From Synanceia verrucosa (Eukaryota > Chordata > Actinopteri > Perciformes > Synanceiidae), in the NCBI GenBank assembly GCA_029721515.1, contig CM056552.1:14781001-14845000 (forward strand): a stretch of 64,000 nucleotides of DNA. Direction: 5' to 3'. Shown here piece by piece: positions 30,845-41,600 of this stretch (position 1 is the stretch's first letter; every line of letters begins with the position of its first letter). The notes beneath the pieces are model-generated. The model did not search any database and was not told the DNA's origin. It saw only the letters and a list, made by a program, of their open reading frames with translations. A program made the translations under genes and the position numbers.

Positions 30845-33249
30845 GGAATGTAAATTGATAATTTGGTAAAATGGATTTTACACTATTTTCTGATGGTTAT
30901 AGACTAGTGATTAATTTATGGAGCAAGTGCTCACATGATAGCAAATGGTAATCTGACATTTGCTAATTAGCACCTCATACAAAACTAACTATAACTGATG
31001 TGGATGTTGTGAGTTTTAACTCTATGTGTTAAAACAAAATTTTGAACAAATTAATAGTTTGACATGATGATGATGCAACAGAAGAAGTCGGGGGTCAACA
31101 AAATGACAACAGTTCATCCTAAGCTGAATGTGAATCTGGACAAACCTCTTATGGCAATCCATCCAATAGTTGTTGATAAACTGTACAGATGTGAACATGG
31201 TGGACAGATGTTCCAGTCAATATTGTGATAGAAATGTCAACCTCATGGTCAACAATGAAACTAATCATTAGTAGCATGCTGAGCAGCTGTTTGTTTGGTC
31301 TCTGTGCTGTGAAAACCAGTCAAACATCCCTTTGGAAATGGTAACGTGTGCATATTTTGCAGATGTATGAGAAGGCACTGGCCACCAATCAAAGGCTCAA
31401 GTCCAGACTGGAAACAAGTAAACAGGAGCTGGCCATGATTCAGGACCAGCTGCAGAGAGCACAGGTACGGTTTAAACAAAAAAAAACAGATCAGTGAAAC
31501 AAGTGAAAAAGTTTCTGCGAGTCATAATTTAGGTCGTTACAACACACGCAATGTCTCCAATATATTCTCATGATAACATCAGGTAATTCTTTAATATGAG
31601 AGAAATGTGATATGAAAGATAATAGTTATACAAGAAAGCAGCAATGAAATAACTGTCACATTGCAGGTCTGCATTTTGGAATAATAACAAAGAGTTTCTG
31701 TGGGTGTATTGCATATTTTACATCAGACACTTGTGCTGACTGTTATGAGAATGTAGCACTCATAATCCCTGTACTATAATGCAGAGGGGGAAAGCAGGAG
31801 AGTGTGGCTCCAACATGCTGGAGACAGAAAAAAAGGTATAAACTCAACATTATACTAATACCCATTAATATGTGTTTATTTTTATTCAGAGTTTTAATTA
31901 TTTTGATCGAATGTGTTTTCGTCATAGGAAAGTTGGAGCCTAAAACAGAGGATATTGGATATGGAGGAACAGTTGAAGGTAATTCAGCTTATTTGACACA
32001 AGGAAAACAATAAACAATCACATCCAAACAGTGTAAAGTGTCTGCAGGACTCAGGGCGCTGGTGTTAGCCGCTCTGTCTGCGGCGGTGCTAGCTGACATC
32101 ATTTGTCACCATTATGCTCCGCTGGCTGTGGAATGTTTAACACTGCAGCGAGTGAGCGAGCCATCAGTATTCATCCATAGTCTGATGCTCACAGATGTCT
32201 GCTGTGTTATGCCCAAGAGGATACAAACAAAAACCTCTTGTTATCCATCAATGAGAGGTCGAAACAAACGAGATGCTGATGCAGAGAAGCATTGCTGTCT
32301 TTAGTATTTAAATAAGTCTGGTCCAGTTGTGTCTGCATGTCACTGAATCCAAATCCTATTGTTTTAAAATGCCCAGATTTATCCAGACCAGATTCATTTT
32401 TTTATTGTGAAACTAATTTCTTTTCAGGATTGGCAGCAGGGACAGGCGTGAGAAATGTATGTCTTCAATATTGTACCAGAGTCTCCATAGTGGCTCACTG
32501 ATGAATCTGGACAAGGCCACAAAAATCCTAAAGGTTACCAGATACTTTTACTGGAATAATCCAGCACCAAGTGGCATCGAAACGTCTCCAGTCAAATGAC
32601 ACCTGCGATCAGACCTGGCACTCCGTCAATGAAAGCATTCTTTGATTTAATGCAATGTGTGATTAGCTCACTGCAGCAGCAGCAGCTACAAACCACACAG
32701 CTGGGTTTGCCTGCTGGGTTAGCAGCTCGCAGCTAACAGTGCTAACAACTGTAACAGTGCTGACAGAGCTGTCAGTTTGTAGCTGGTGGGGAAGCCAGCA
32801 TGTGCTGTGTGACGGCAATTAGCACACCAGTGGGACACATACACAGCCTCCATTCACATGGTGGGTAATGAGTTATGTGCTCTAGTGTCTGTATCACTTT
32901 AAAGGTACTGGTCTTTCATTGTAGCTTTTTTAAATGATACCCATCATTAGAGGGCAGCATCTCTGCAGATAGAGTCACAACCACACACTTCTTCTAATGG
33001 GTCATAGGTGATGACTGACAAGGACAACTTAAGGTAATCCTGCATAGAATATCTGAATTTGTATTTATTAACTTCTTATAATAACCATAACATGTATGAT
33101 GAGGCACAATAAGCCCTTTAGGTTACGAGCAGCACCTTAGTCGTCTCTTGATCTTTCTTCAGGTTAAAGCAGAGCTGAAGACGGAGAACCAGAGGCTGAA
33201 GGATGAGAATGGAGCTTTAATAAGGGTCATCACTAAACTGTCCAAGTGA
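26003..33249 (+). CDS. ppp1r12b: ppp1r12b small subunit form (M20/M21), myosin phosphatase leucine-zipper protein
   Basis: Regulator of myosin light-chain phosphatase; in mammals the small heart/muscle form arises from an internal PPP1R12B promoter and binds the MYPT subunit and myosin. Exons: 26003-26104, 29627-29643 (17 nt), 29783-29918, 31363-31464, 31785-31835, 31928-31978, 33163-33249; all GT-AG, 181 codons plus TGA. The start MSSLLSHNKDQ is the kind of Ser/Arg-rich leader of the short isoform. HERLSR, NNDYKKMYEKALATNQRLK and the C-terminus NQRLKDENGALIRVITKLSK are the family's coiled-coil/leucine-zipper signature. The segment SNMLETEKKESWSLKQ replaces the more basic EMEKRERRALERK-like stretch of the family, so this region has diverged. 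No ankyrin or PP1-binding exons lie upstream in the window; instead other genes do. Poly(A) signal at 33572. Confidence 0.88.
26877..26900. repeat. (GA)n microsatellite
   Basis: About twelve AG dinucleotides. Confidence 0.9.
27930..28035 (-). repeat. Fragment of the common fish non-LTR-type repeat
   Basis: On the - strand it reads CCATCCATTATCTACCGCTTATCCTC...GGGTGAAAGGCAGGGTACACCCTGG, matching the 5' part of the copy at 25029. Confidence 0.7.
30165..30590 (-). pseudogene. LINE reverse-transcriptase polyprotein fragment
   Basis: On the - strand, two frames encode pieces such as DFIVDNFNNNLKSTLDIVAP and PRFLFSTIDLLINKK, typical of the segment just upstream of the reverse transcriptase domain in fish L2/Rex1-type LINE ORF2 proteins. 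A frame change near 30480 and stops break the frame, so it is a dead fragment inside a ppp1r12b intron. Confidence 0.6.
30583..30765 (+). mobile_element. SINE-like element
   Basis: It contains a B-box-like GGGTTCGACTCC (about 30611-30622) and the phrases 'gggttgcatcaggaggggca' and 'ctgtggcaaccctggaaggg', which occur in many fish short retroelements. It abuts the LINE fragment and the TA array. Confidence 0.6.
30785..30838. repeat. (TA)n microsatellite
   Basis: About 27 TA units, probably at the 3' tail of the SINE-like element. Confidence 0.95.
31979..33162 (+). other. Last ppp1r12b intron
   Basis: 1.2 kb with a CTG/GCT-rich stretch at about 32660-32810 that looks repeat-derived. It contains a non-ATG frame with a signal-peptide-like start (from 32038), judged to be chance. 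No other gene was seen. Confidence 0.45.
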
Positions 33250-33571
33250 GACAGGAAGCAGGAAGGACAAGAAGACAGAGCGACAGATCCCAGAGGCCAT
33301 TTCTATACCTGCATTCATTCTTTCCTTAGACGCAATGTTGTTGGAAACTCAAGTCTGTTGTGTAAAAAAAAAACATGTGCAGGGGATAAAGGCACGTTTT
33401 ATATCAGATGAAAAAGCTTCATGTTATCGTACTGTATCTAAAGTCATAGCACATTCCCAGATGGAAAATACATCAATTTAAAATCCATTTTGTATATTCA
33501 TAAAATATTTCTACATAAAGGCAAATGCCAACATGACTGTGTCATGTGTTTTTCTTCACTGTCTTTGTATG

Positions 33572-33577
33572 AATAAA
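33572..33577 (+). promoter_or_regulatory. ppp1r12b: Polyadenylation signal of ppp1r12b
   Basis: AATAAA 323 bases after the TGA. Confidence 0.6.
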
Positions 33578-34787
33578 TTCAGCAGTAAAGCACTGTGCAA
33601 TCACATCAAGGATATCCCTGCATACATACTGTATATACATACATATATGGACAAAATATTGCAGGTATTACCATAGAAACAGCAATATTTTTCCACTCCA
33701 TACGCAGACCTTGAAAATCGACTCTGAGGTATCAGGGACAGCGGATGATGGATGAGCTACGTTTCTGAGGAGCATGGGACTGTCACCTCCGATTGAAGAG
33801 CTTCACCTTGAAGTATGGTGTCATAAATGACAGGCGGCTTCTCTTTACCTGCAACAAAACATAATATAAAATAATCAAACAATCAAAAGCCTCATAGCTG
33901 AGCATTGCATATGAATCAGACTTGCATGTAAACAATGAATCACAAAACAATCCCATGTCAACGTCCATTTAGAAGCTGCTTTCAGTCACATAAAGATCAT
34001 GATCTTCATCAGCAGATGTTGAGATGGCAAAAGTTAAATTATTTTGTCAGCTGGTGTTTCCAAGATCAAAAATAAACTTTGGACCCTGACTTCAAACTCC
34101 ACATGGCTGAGAAGTGACATGTGACCTAAAAGCTGCTTAGTGACCCCCCAGGTGAGTTTTAAATGCTGTTTTAAATGTCAAGAAGGTACTTTGAAGCTGA
34201 AGTACTGTTAAAACAGCTCCGTAAAATGAAAGTAATTCAGTTATTGGAAGTTCACTTAATTTCACATGACTGAACACAAATACCTGTTGTGTTTGTGTTT
34301 TACTCCAGCAGCACCATGCTGGCTATAATAAGATAGGATAATCCTTTATTCGCCCCACAGATGGAGAGATTTCATTAATATTGAGAAAATTTAATGAGTG
34401 TCATTTATAATCCTATAGGATCCCTGCCAAGCTGAGATTTTTAATTTTCAATTCATCGTATTGCATTTTGATTATTATACTGTATATTATGAATAAATTG
34501 AAGAAGAGCCCTGAAATTAGTTTCAGTGTATATCCACATTTTTTTTTTTCTTTTAGTGTTGCATAAAGTGCATCTTAAACTAATCCCAGGTTAACACAAA
34601 CTCCAGAGCAGCATCCTGGTTCAGCTCTGCAGATGTGTTGCACTGGGTTCAGTGGCCACATGTGCAGCACGCTTCCTGGTGTTTTTTTTTTAAATCATGC
34701 TGTATGATGCCACCCACTGACCAAAAGTGGAAAAGCGCCATCTGATTCTATTTACACACCACACGGGACAAGGCTACTTAAAATGCC
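33578..34787. other. Spacer between convergent ppp1r12b and syt2
   Basis: No gene. It includes a short LINE/SINE tail (34328-34372) on the - strand. The rest is AT-rich and unremarkable. Confidence 0.45.
34328..34372 (-). repeat. Retroelement 3' tail fragment
   Basis: On the - strand it reads TCTGTGGGGCGAATAAAGGATTATCC, the typical 3' tail of fish non-LTR elements (compare 48300-48355 on the + strand). Confidence 0.55.
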
Positions 34788-37700
34788 TTTATTTCCTATG
34801 ATTACATTTTGACAACACACAGGTATGTCCTAAACACATCCCATATTTTGGTTCCCTTGAGTAACAGTCTACATAGGTGATATATGAGTACAAGTTTTGT
34901 GGTCTTTTTGTTCCCCTTTTTTCTTTTTGTTGGAAAACATGGATTTGGCATGGAAACAAATCATGCGGTTCACAAAAAGGCACCACTATTGACACACCTG
35001 TACAACAAGACAAAAAAAGAAAGACAAAGCATTTCCCTTGTCTGTGTTGATCGTAAAGTGAATGCCTGATGGAGGAGGACATGTGATGTTCAAGTCTTTG
35101 TATGCTCTTTATCATGGCTATGTTCATATGAGAGGACTAAAGAGGAACCATTATCCAAGCAGCTGGTTGGCAGTATTGCATTGTGAATGTTGTTCTGCAC
35201 TGTTTGGGTCTGCTCTGTGCTCTTGTGAGACCCAGGAAGACAGAGGGATTTTGTTGCCTGCATTGCAGAAACATGGCAGGAGTCATAAAAACACAGGAGG
35301 CAGAATCTTATGGCAGCTCATATATACGTAATATAGATGACAGTGAGTTTATTAAATGGAAAATGTGTCGCATGTATACTTTTCAGCCAATCAAAAAGAG
35401 ACATCACTAGATTTTACTCTAAAAAATGAACTGATAAATAGATAAATAATAAATAGCAATTTACCTAATAGTAAATGATAGGAACCCCAAAAAGCACATG
35501 GGGGAACAAATCCCCTCATTAGAGATATCATGGAAGACACAGCTTGCTCAGAGCATGCATAAGTGACACTACACCAACTCATCCCATTGCAAAATCCATT
35601 AGTCAAACTGTGAGTTAATTCACTTCAAATGAAAAGATTATTGATTGCTTAATTACATGACTGGAGCTCCTTAAGAGGACTGCATCAATAATATGCAGCA
35701 AAAATATTTCACAGAACTAACAGAACTGTTTAATGTCATTAAGAACAAAGTTCAGTTTAGTTTATATGCAAATTATTAACTTCTTTCTCATTAAAAAGTG
35801 GAATCAGGCATATGACAACAGGTTTGTTTGAACAGCAATAAGATGAGAATGTGCAGTTTAATGAAGTAGGAAGGAAAAAAGGGGCTCTAAGTCACTCAAG
35901 TCATCCACTGATTCTACATTTTATAAGCTAAGACTTGACACCCATCTGGCAGGAGTAAATGAAGGAAACACTTACGGTACACTGAGATAGAAAAACAAGG
36001 AGCCAGCAAATATTCTCCTTTTTTTTAAATATATACAGTTTACTGGTCAGCGACTGACACGTACTGTCTAACAGGTGCAAGCATAAATGAACAATAATTA
36101 CATGTGTATCAGCACAGAGGACACAGAAACAATGACTGAAAACCAGACGATCATGCAGTACTATGGCAAACGAAGTGGATTTCTTTGTTCTTTTTGACAT
36201 ATGATACACAAAACAACCCTGATTTAATCCTAATCCTGACCCTAACATGGATTATTCAGACATTCAGTCCCATTCAGCAAAAATACATACACTGTGCAAT
36301 CAGAGCTCTTTTTTTTAACTCCGTTTTATTATCAAAACTGACACAGAACACAAACACACATACACAATATAATTATGGTTCCTCTTTAAAACATGCTACT
36401 ATGTACATCATCCTGTGAATACATGCTGTAGCTTATTAACAAACAGCGCGATGCCTCATATTAACAATAGGAAGAAGAAGTACTGTGAGCGACCAGTGTG
36501 CTGCTGTTTATTAATATGAACTGCTATTGAATACTTAATATTGAAATTTAAATACCACTGAAATTACAGAATTGAAATATTTACTTACTTTAAAAACTAT
36601 TTTTCAAAAGATATTTTCTTTTATTTTTATCAAGTCAGACAAAAAAATGAAGTTGATCATCTGATTTTGTCTTTGGTGGATTAAGTCCTCAATTATTTGT
36701 GTTATTTTGAATACATATTAAACGCTGATAATAACCTAAAAGTTGATACTGTTACAATTATTTGTCTTTATATAAGTAATGGTGATGCTGATCAGCAGGT
36801 TTGGTCAAAGCTGGATTTTATAATGCTAATACTTTATTTACTATTATTATTATTGTTGCTGTTGTTGTTATACCAATTGGTTATTGTGACATTAAATATA
36901 CTAAAGATCAATCAGCACCACACCAGTTCTATTTGTCTTTATTTTATTTATAGGTGTGAACATGTAAAGTCAAAATTTTCCCAATTTTTCATTAAAAAAA
37001 TACCAACTGAATTTAAGCAACATGAATAGAGTTTAATGAGAATTCATTTTGTAATGTTCAGTCTGAAGTCTTCAAGGTTGAGTATTCAAATGATTATTGT
37101 TCTCCAAGTGAAACATCTCAATGCTGTGAGAGGTATTAAAATTTCAACATGAAGTATTTAGGAGTAGTTAAACTTTACAGTTAGGTGCCTATAAGATTCA
37201 CACTCTCATGGCTTCTTTTTGCACAGTTTGCCTGAAATAGAAATGTCACAGCAGCATGTCGCAGCACTTTGGCTCCACGTTTACAAAGCTTGTGGCTGAT
37301 GAGAGAGCGATCCAAACAACGTGAAATATTTCGAGGCATGATACATGCTAGATCCTGCAGCTCTGTTTGGTTCAAGCTAAATGGTCCAAGATATGTTCAT
37401 TGTATTTTATGTTTTGATGTAGCTCTAGCCCGGTTGAGATTTTCTCAAACTTGCATTTTTGTACTTGAATTCACGCTCTCATAAAAAGTGCGGCTACACC
37501 TTATATTTCAAATTCGGTTCTCTATAAAAACATTTTGTCTTTGACAGAAATCCTTGTCTTGTTTCACCACAAACTATTGAAGTACTGACGTGTACTGCGG
37601 TATGTTCGGTAAACCACAACATTCAAAGAAAATCAACAGAATTCAATAGCAAATGAAAAATGGGTTGGATAGCACTGATTTTAGGAAGCAATATTCAACA

Positions 37701-38685
37701 GAAGCAAAGTCAAAGTTGGTTTGAACATCACTGATAAGCTTACTTGCATCCTTACTTCGTCCACAGATGAGTAAGGTTTTACATCCAAGTGGTCAACACA
37801 GCTCAAGACAGACTCTAGATGGCACATTCACAGTGTCCCTGACTACTTCTCAATGGTTTTCAAAAGTTCCCCTTCAAAATAAAACAATAACTCTATTTCT
37901 CACATGTGACAAGTGTCACATCAGGAAAGGCACCCTTGTATTCCTGTCCTACATTAAATCTGTCTGAAGACACAGAAATGTGTGTTGAACCTAAATGCAT
38001 AGATGTGCCTTCATGGCAACACAACACAAGCAACTTAGATCAACTGCTCCATCCTGTATTCTGCTGTACTGATAAGATGAAGACAATCATTGATGTGGAA
38101 TTTATCTTGAAATTATTTTGCAATGTGGATTGCTGCATTCAGTGACCTCATTCATTCACAATTAAATATTTTTGCATTAATAGACTTAAACAGACTCTAG
38201 GCAGGAAATAACCCAACACTACAGTACTTTCCATTGCAAGTTATAGCACAGTTAATAGCAAGATACAATGCTGGGCGTGGTGTATGCAGAGCAGTGGGGA
38301 GGGCAGTAAAGCATGCTCTATAAACTAAACTAAAGCTTTATTTCCAGCATCATCTTCACCAAGACTTCCGTTCAGCGTCAGCACCCTAAGAATCAGTTTC
38401 TTCAAATGAAAGAAAGACCAGACAGTCGATCAGTCACGAACCAGTCACCCAGTAACTCAACGCCACTCTTCTCAGCATACACTAATGTGTGAAATGTGAT
38501 GCTTAAAAAGAGTTGGATTTTTTTTCTCATCTTAACCATGAATGAGCGGATATTCTAAGATGTGTCTTTTTTGCTGAGCAGGTTTCATGACGTGTCGTCA
38601 CATGTGAAGTCGTGGGTTTCATGCAAAATAGGGGAGGGGGTTGGATATCTGAGATCTGAGTGCATTAGCTGGTTGGTGGAACATG
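34788..38685 (-). other. syt2: Probable long 3' UTR of syt2
   Basis: No coding segment in 3.9 kb downstream of the syt2 stop. AATAAA signals read on the - strand at 38337-38342 (short UTR of about 350 nt) and 34788-34793 (long UTR), among others. Synaptotagmin genes commonly have long 3' UTRs. Which signal is used cannot be told from sequence. Confidence 0.35.
38337..38342 (-). promoter_or_regulatory. syt2: Proximal polyadenylation signal of syt2
   Basis: AATAAA on the - strand, about 345 nt past the stop codon. Confidence 0.45.
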
Positions 38686-41600
38686 TTACTTCTTTGCATT
38701 CAAGGACGCTAGCTGGCCGTCAATATCCTCCTCTGGCTGCAATGGATGCCACTGGGCAATGGGGCGGCGCGGGTTAGCCAGCATGTCGGACCAGTGCTTC
38801 AGACCGAGGCCGGTCGCCTTACTGCCCACGAAGATCTTTCCGATGGCGTCATTCTTTCCGATCTTGTCATAATCAAAGACAGTGACCGCCACCAAGATTT
38901 TCTAAGAAGCGAACGAGAGAGAATGCGTGATTCTTTATCATTAAAACATGAGAAAGGATCGACACTTTGGTTTGACTTGTACTCTACAGTACCTGCATCT
39001 GTTCCAGGGGGATTTCAAAGCTGAAGGACTCATTATAGTAAGGGTTCAAGGTGTTCTTCTTCACTGTAGTCTTCTTTTTCTTCAGGCGCTTACCCCCCTG
39101 CAGCAGCTGGATCTTCACATAAGGATCTGAAAATGGACAAATAAATAAATAAATAAATATGGCAGGTTACTGCGATGTGATGTTTCTGCTATATCTATTT
39201 CCCTTTTGTCACTTCTGATATGAATTTCCATGATCTCATCTATTGGTGTTTTTTTCTCTACCAGATAATCCACAGGCATCCATCTTCTTCAGGTTCTTTG
39301 CCTCCAGGATGCAGACGGTGAGTTTGCCGGCAGTGGGGACATAACGGAGGGAGATGCAGATGTCTCCCAGTTTCTCAGGCTGAGCAGAGACAGAAATGAC
39401 ACTGCTCATCAGCCAACAACAGCAAATGGCTTGTTTTAGGACACGGTTACTGCCTGCTGTGTCTGACACTTTTTAATTTGCGCTGAAATTAAAGGTGCTA
39501 AATGCGAGATCATCTATCAACATGGTGACAGAAAACAGTTCTCTGCTGCTGGATATTGTATAGAGCACATTTAAGGTCTTTTTGTCATCTTGGCAAAATT
39601 GTGAAAATGCATAATTAAACAGTTATGTACAGATTGAGAAAAATCAAAAATTTTGAACCATCAACTAATCATGTCAGTCTTCTATGAAAGCGTAATATGA
39701 AAGTTTTGATGACAGCACCTCCTCTTGATCGGCGCTCTCCAGATCGCGCCACTCCTCGATCGGCCGTCCGAGGTCGATGGTGTTCATGGGAATCTTCACC
39801 TCTCCAATGACGTCATGTTTGGAGAATCGGTCGTAGTCGTAAACAGACATCACCAGAGTCTTCCCACCAAGCTCCTCGTAGGGCACCTGGTCGACAGACA
39901 CAACAGCTCACAGTGATAACAGTGGTGATATGACTGTAAAAGCAACTTACATCCCCAAATAATGGAAAAAGGAACAGTAGAAGAAAATAGACTCCAAATG
40001 TTTATTTAATATGTTCAAATTTAGAGAATTCACGGAATGTTAATGCAGAAAGTACAACTTACCAACAGGAAATCAATGTTTACTTTGCATTATAAATATA
40101 AGAATATGGTGTTTTATATGGCAACTGGAATATAACCAGTAGAATGAAACTAGCCTCATAAAAACATTTCTGGTTCAAAAAAATAAGAACAGTAAATGAA
40201 ACAGCAAAACAATAAATCTCCTCAGCTCTGCCTGGGAGAAGAAAACCAGTTCAAATGTCAAATATGATGCTTTGTTTTTATTTTATTTATTTTTTGCTGT
40301 TGCAAATTTGCAGCGAGGGGGAGCTTCCAGTTCAACTCTTCTATTGTCTCTGTGGGCTTTATTAGTCAGGACAGGAAGGAGCAGCATGTTCAGCCCTGGA
40401 GGCTGCACAGACCACTGAGAACACACTGGCAGCAGGTCAGGAGGACTATTTGTGCAGCAACATCTTAGCTTATTTAATATAAAAACACTCTCATCCAGAC
40501 ACCGATTAAAGATTCCCTCTGAAGCTGTGCTGACTGGAAAGCAGGATGCACACCTCTTCTGCAGCAGATCTACTGCACCAACTGTCAAGACTCACCTTGA
40601 ATACAAATGTCTCATTGAAGACAGGGTTCAATGTTTTCTTGTGGACTTTGGTGTCAAACTTCTTCTTCTTATCAGGCAGGAGCTGGACTTTAACGTAAGG
40701 ATCGGAGGTTCCACCTGAGTCCATGGATATGAGGTCGGCAGCTTGAAGGATGCCAACTGTGAGCTGTGTGCAGGATGGAAGGAGCAGGAGACAGAATTTT
40801 ATCAGGTAAGAATCCAAAGAGTGTCACATTTTTCATTTGTGTCAGGATCACTGCTGCAGAGCTTGGTGATAGTTATATACAGTACATATGACCCAGGGTC
40901 ATCTGACAACTTAAGCCTTACAATAAATCTCGACAAAATTCTTGCACACCTGGAGACGTTTCAAATGTCAGAGGTTTTCTTCAGTCACACAACTGTGATA
41001 TTTCTGAACCGCAAGGTGCGTGAATATTCTATGTGAATATTCTATGTATGTTTATACCATCAGATCACCTTTTATTCTAGTCTCTGCTTTGTTTCATGTT
41101 GATGTAATTTAATACATTTCCACATCCAGCACCTCATTCATTCCTGTCATTTACTCTTTATTACATAGGCTACTTAGTTTTTCTAAATGGATCATTATTG
41201 TTGCTCTGCTGTGGTCCAACAAAGACACAGTGACAAAATGTTAATGGATCACACGTTAAAGGGGCAGTTTCCAGTTATCTTAGCATGAATGACTGGCAGT
41301 TCCCATTAACACATTAGATTGTTAGAGCTTTAAAAGTGCTTAGACAGAGCTAGGCTAACTGTTCCCCTCCTGCTTCCATATTCCAGTCTTTATGCTAAGC
41401 TAACCTCACCAACTGCTAGCTCTATGTTCAGATAGTGGTATCAATCGTTCAGCAATAAATCTAATCTAAAATCGAAAGTATTTCTCTATTTAAAGACAGG
41501 ATATATTCATGTAAGCCTGGCTAGGACATACTATAAAACGTCATCATAACACACTTACTGTTACACTAATCATGATTTGTACAACATAACATTCTTATGC

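Noticed and set aside
32038..32304. Frame with a signal-peptide-like start (LVLAALSAAVLA)
   Set aside because: It begins with GTG rather than ATG, lies within a ppp1r12b intron, has no domain and is not flanked by sensible splice sites.
36225..36250. CCTAATCCTGACCCTAAC, reminiscent of telomeric repeats
   Set aside because: Only one exact CCCTAA unit; no array.
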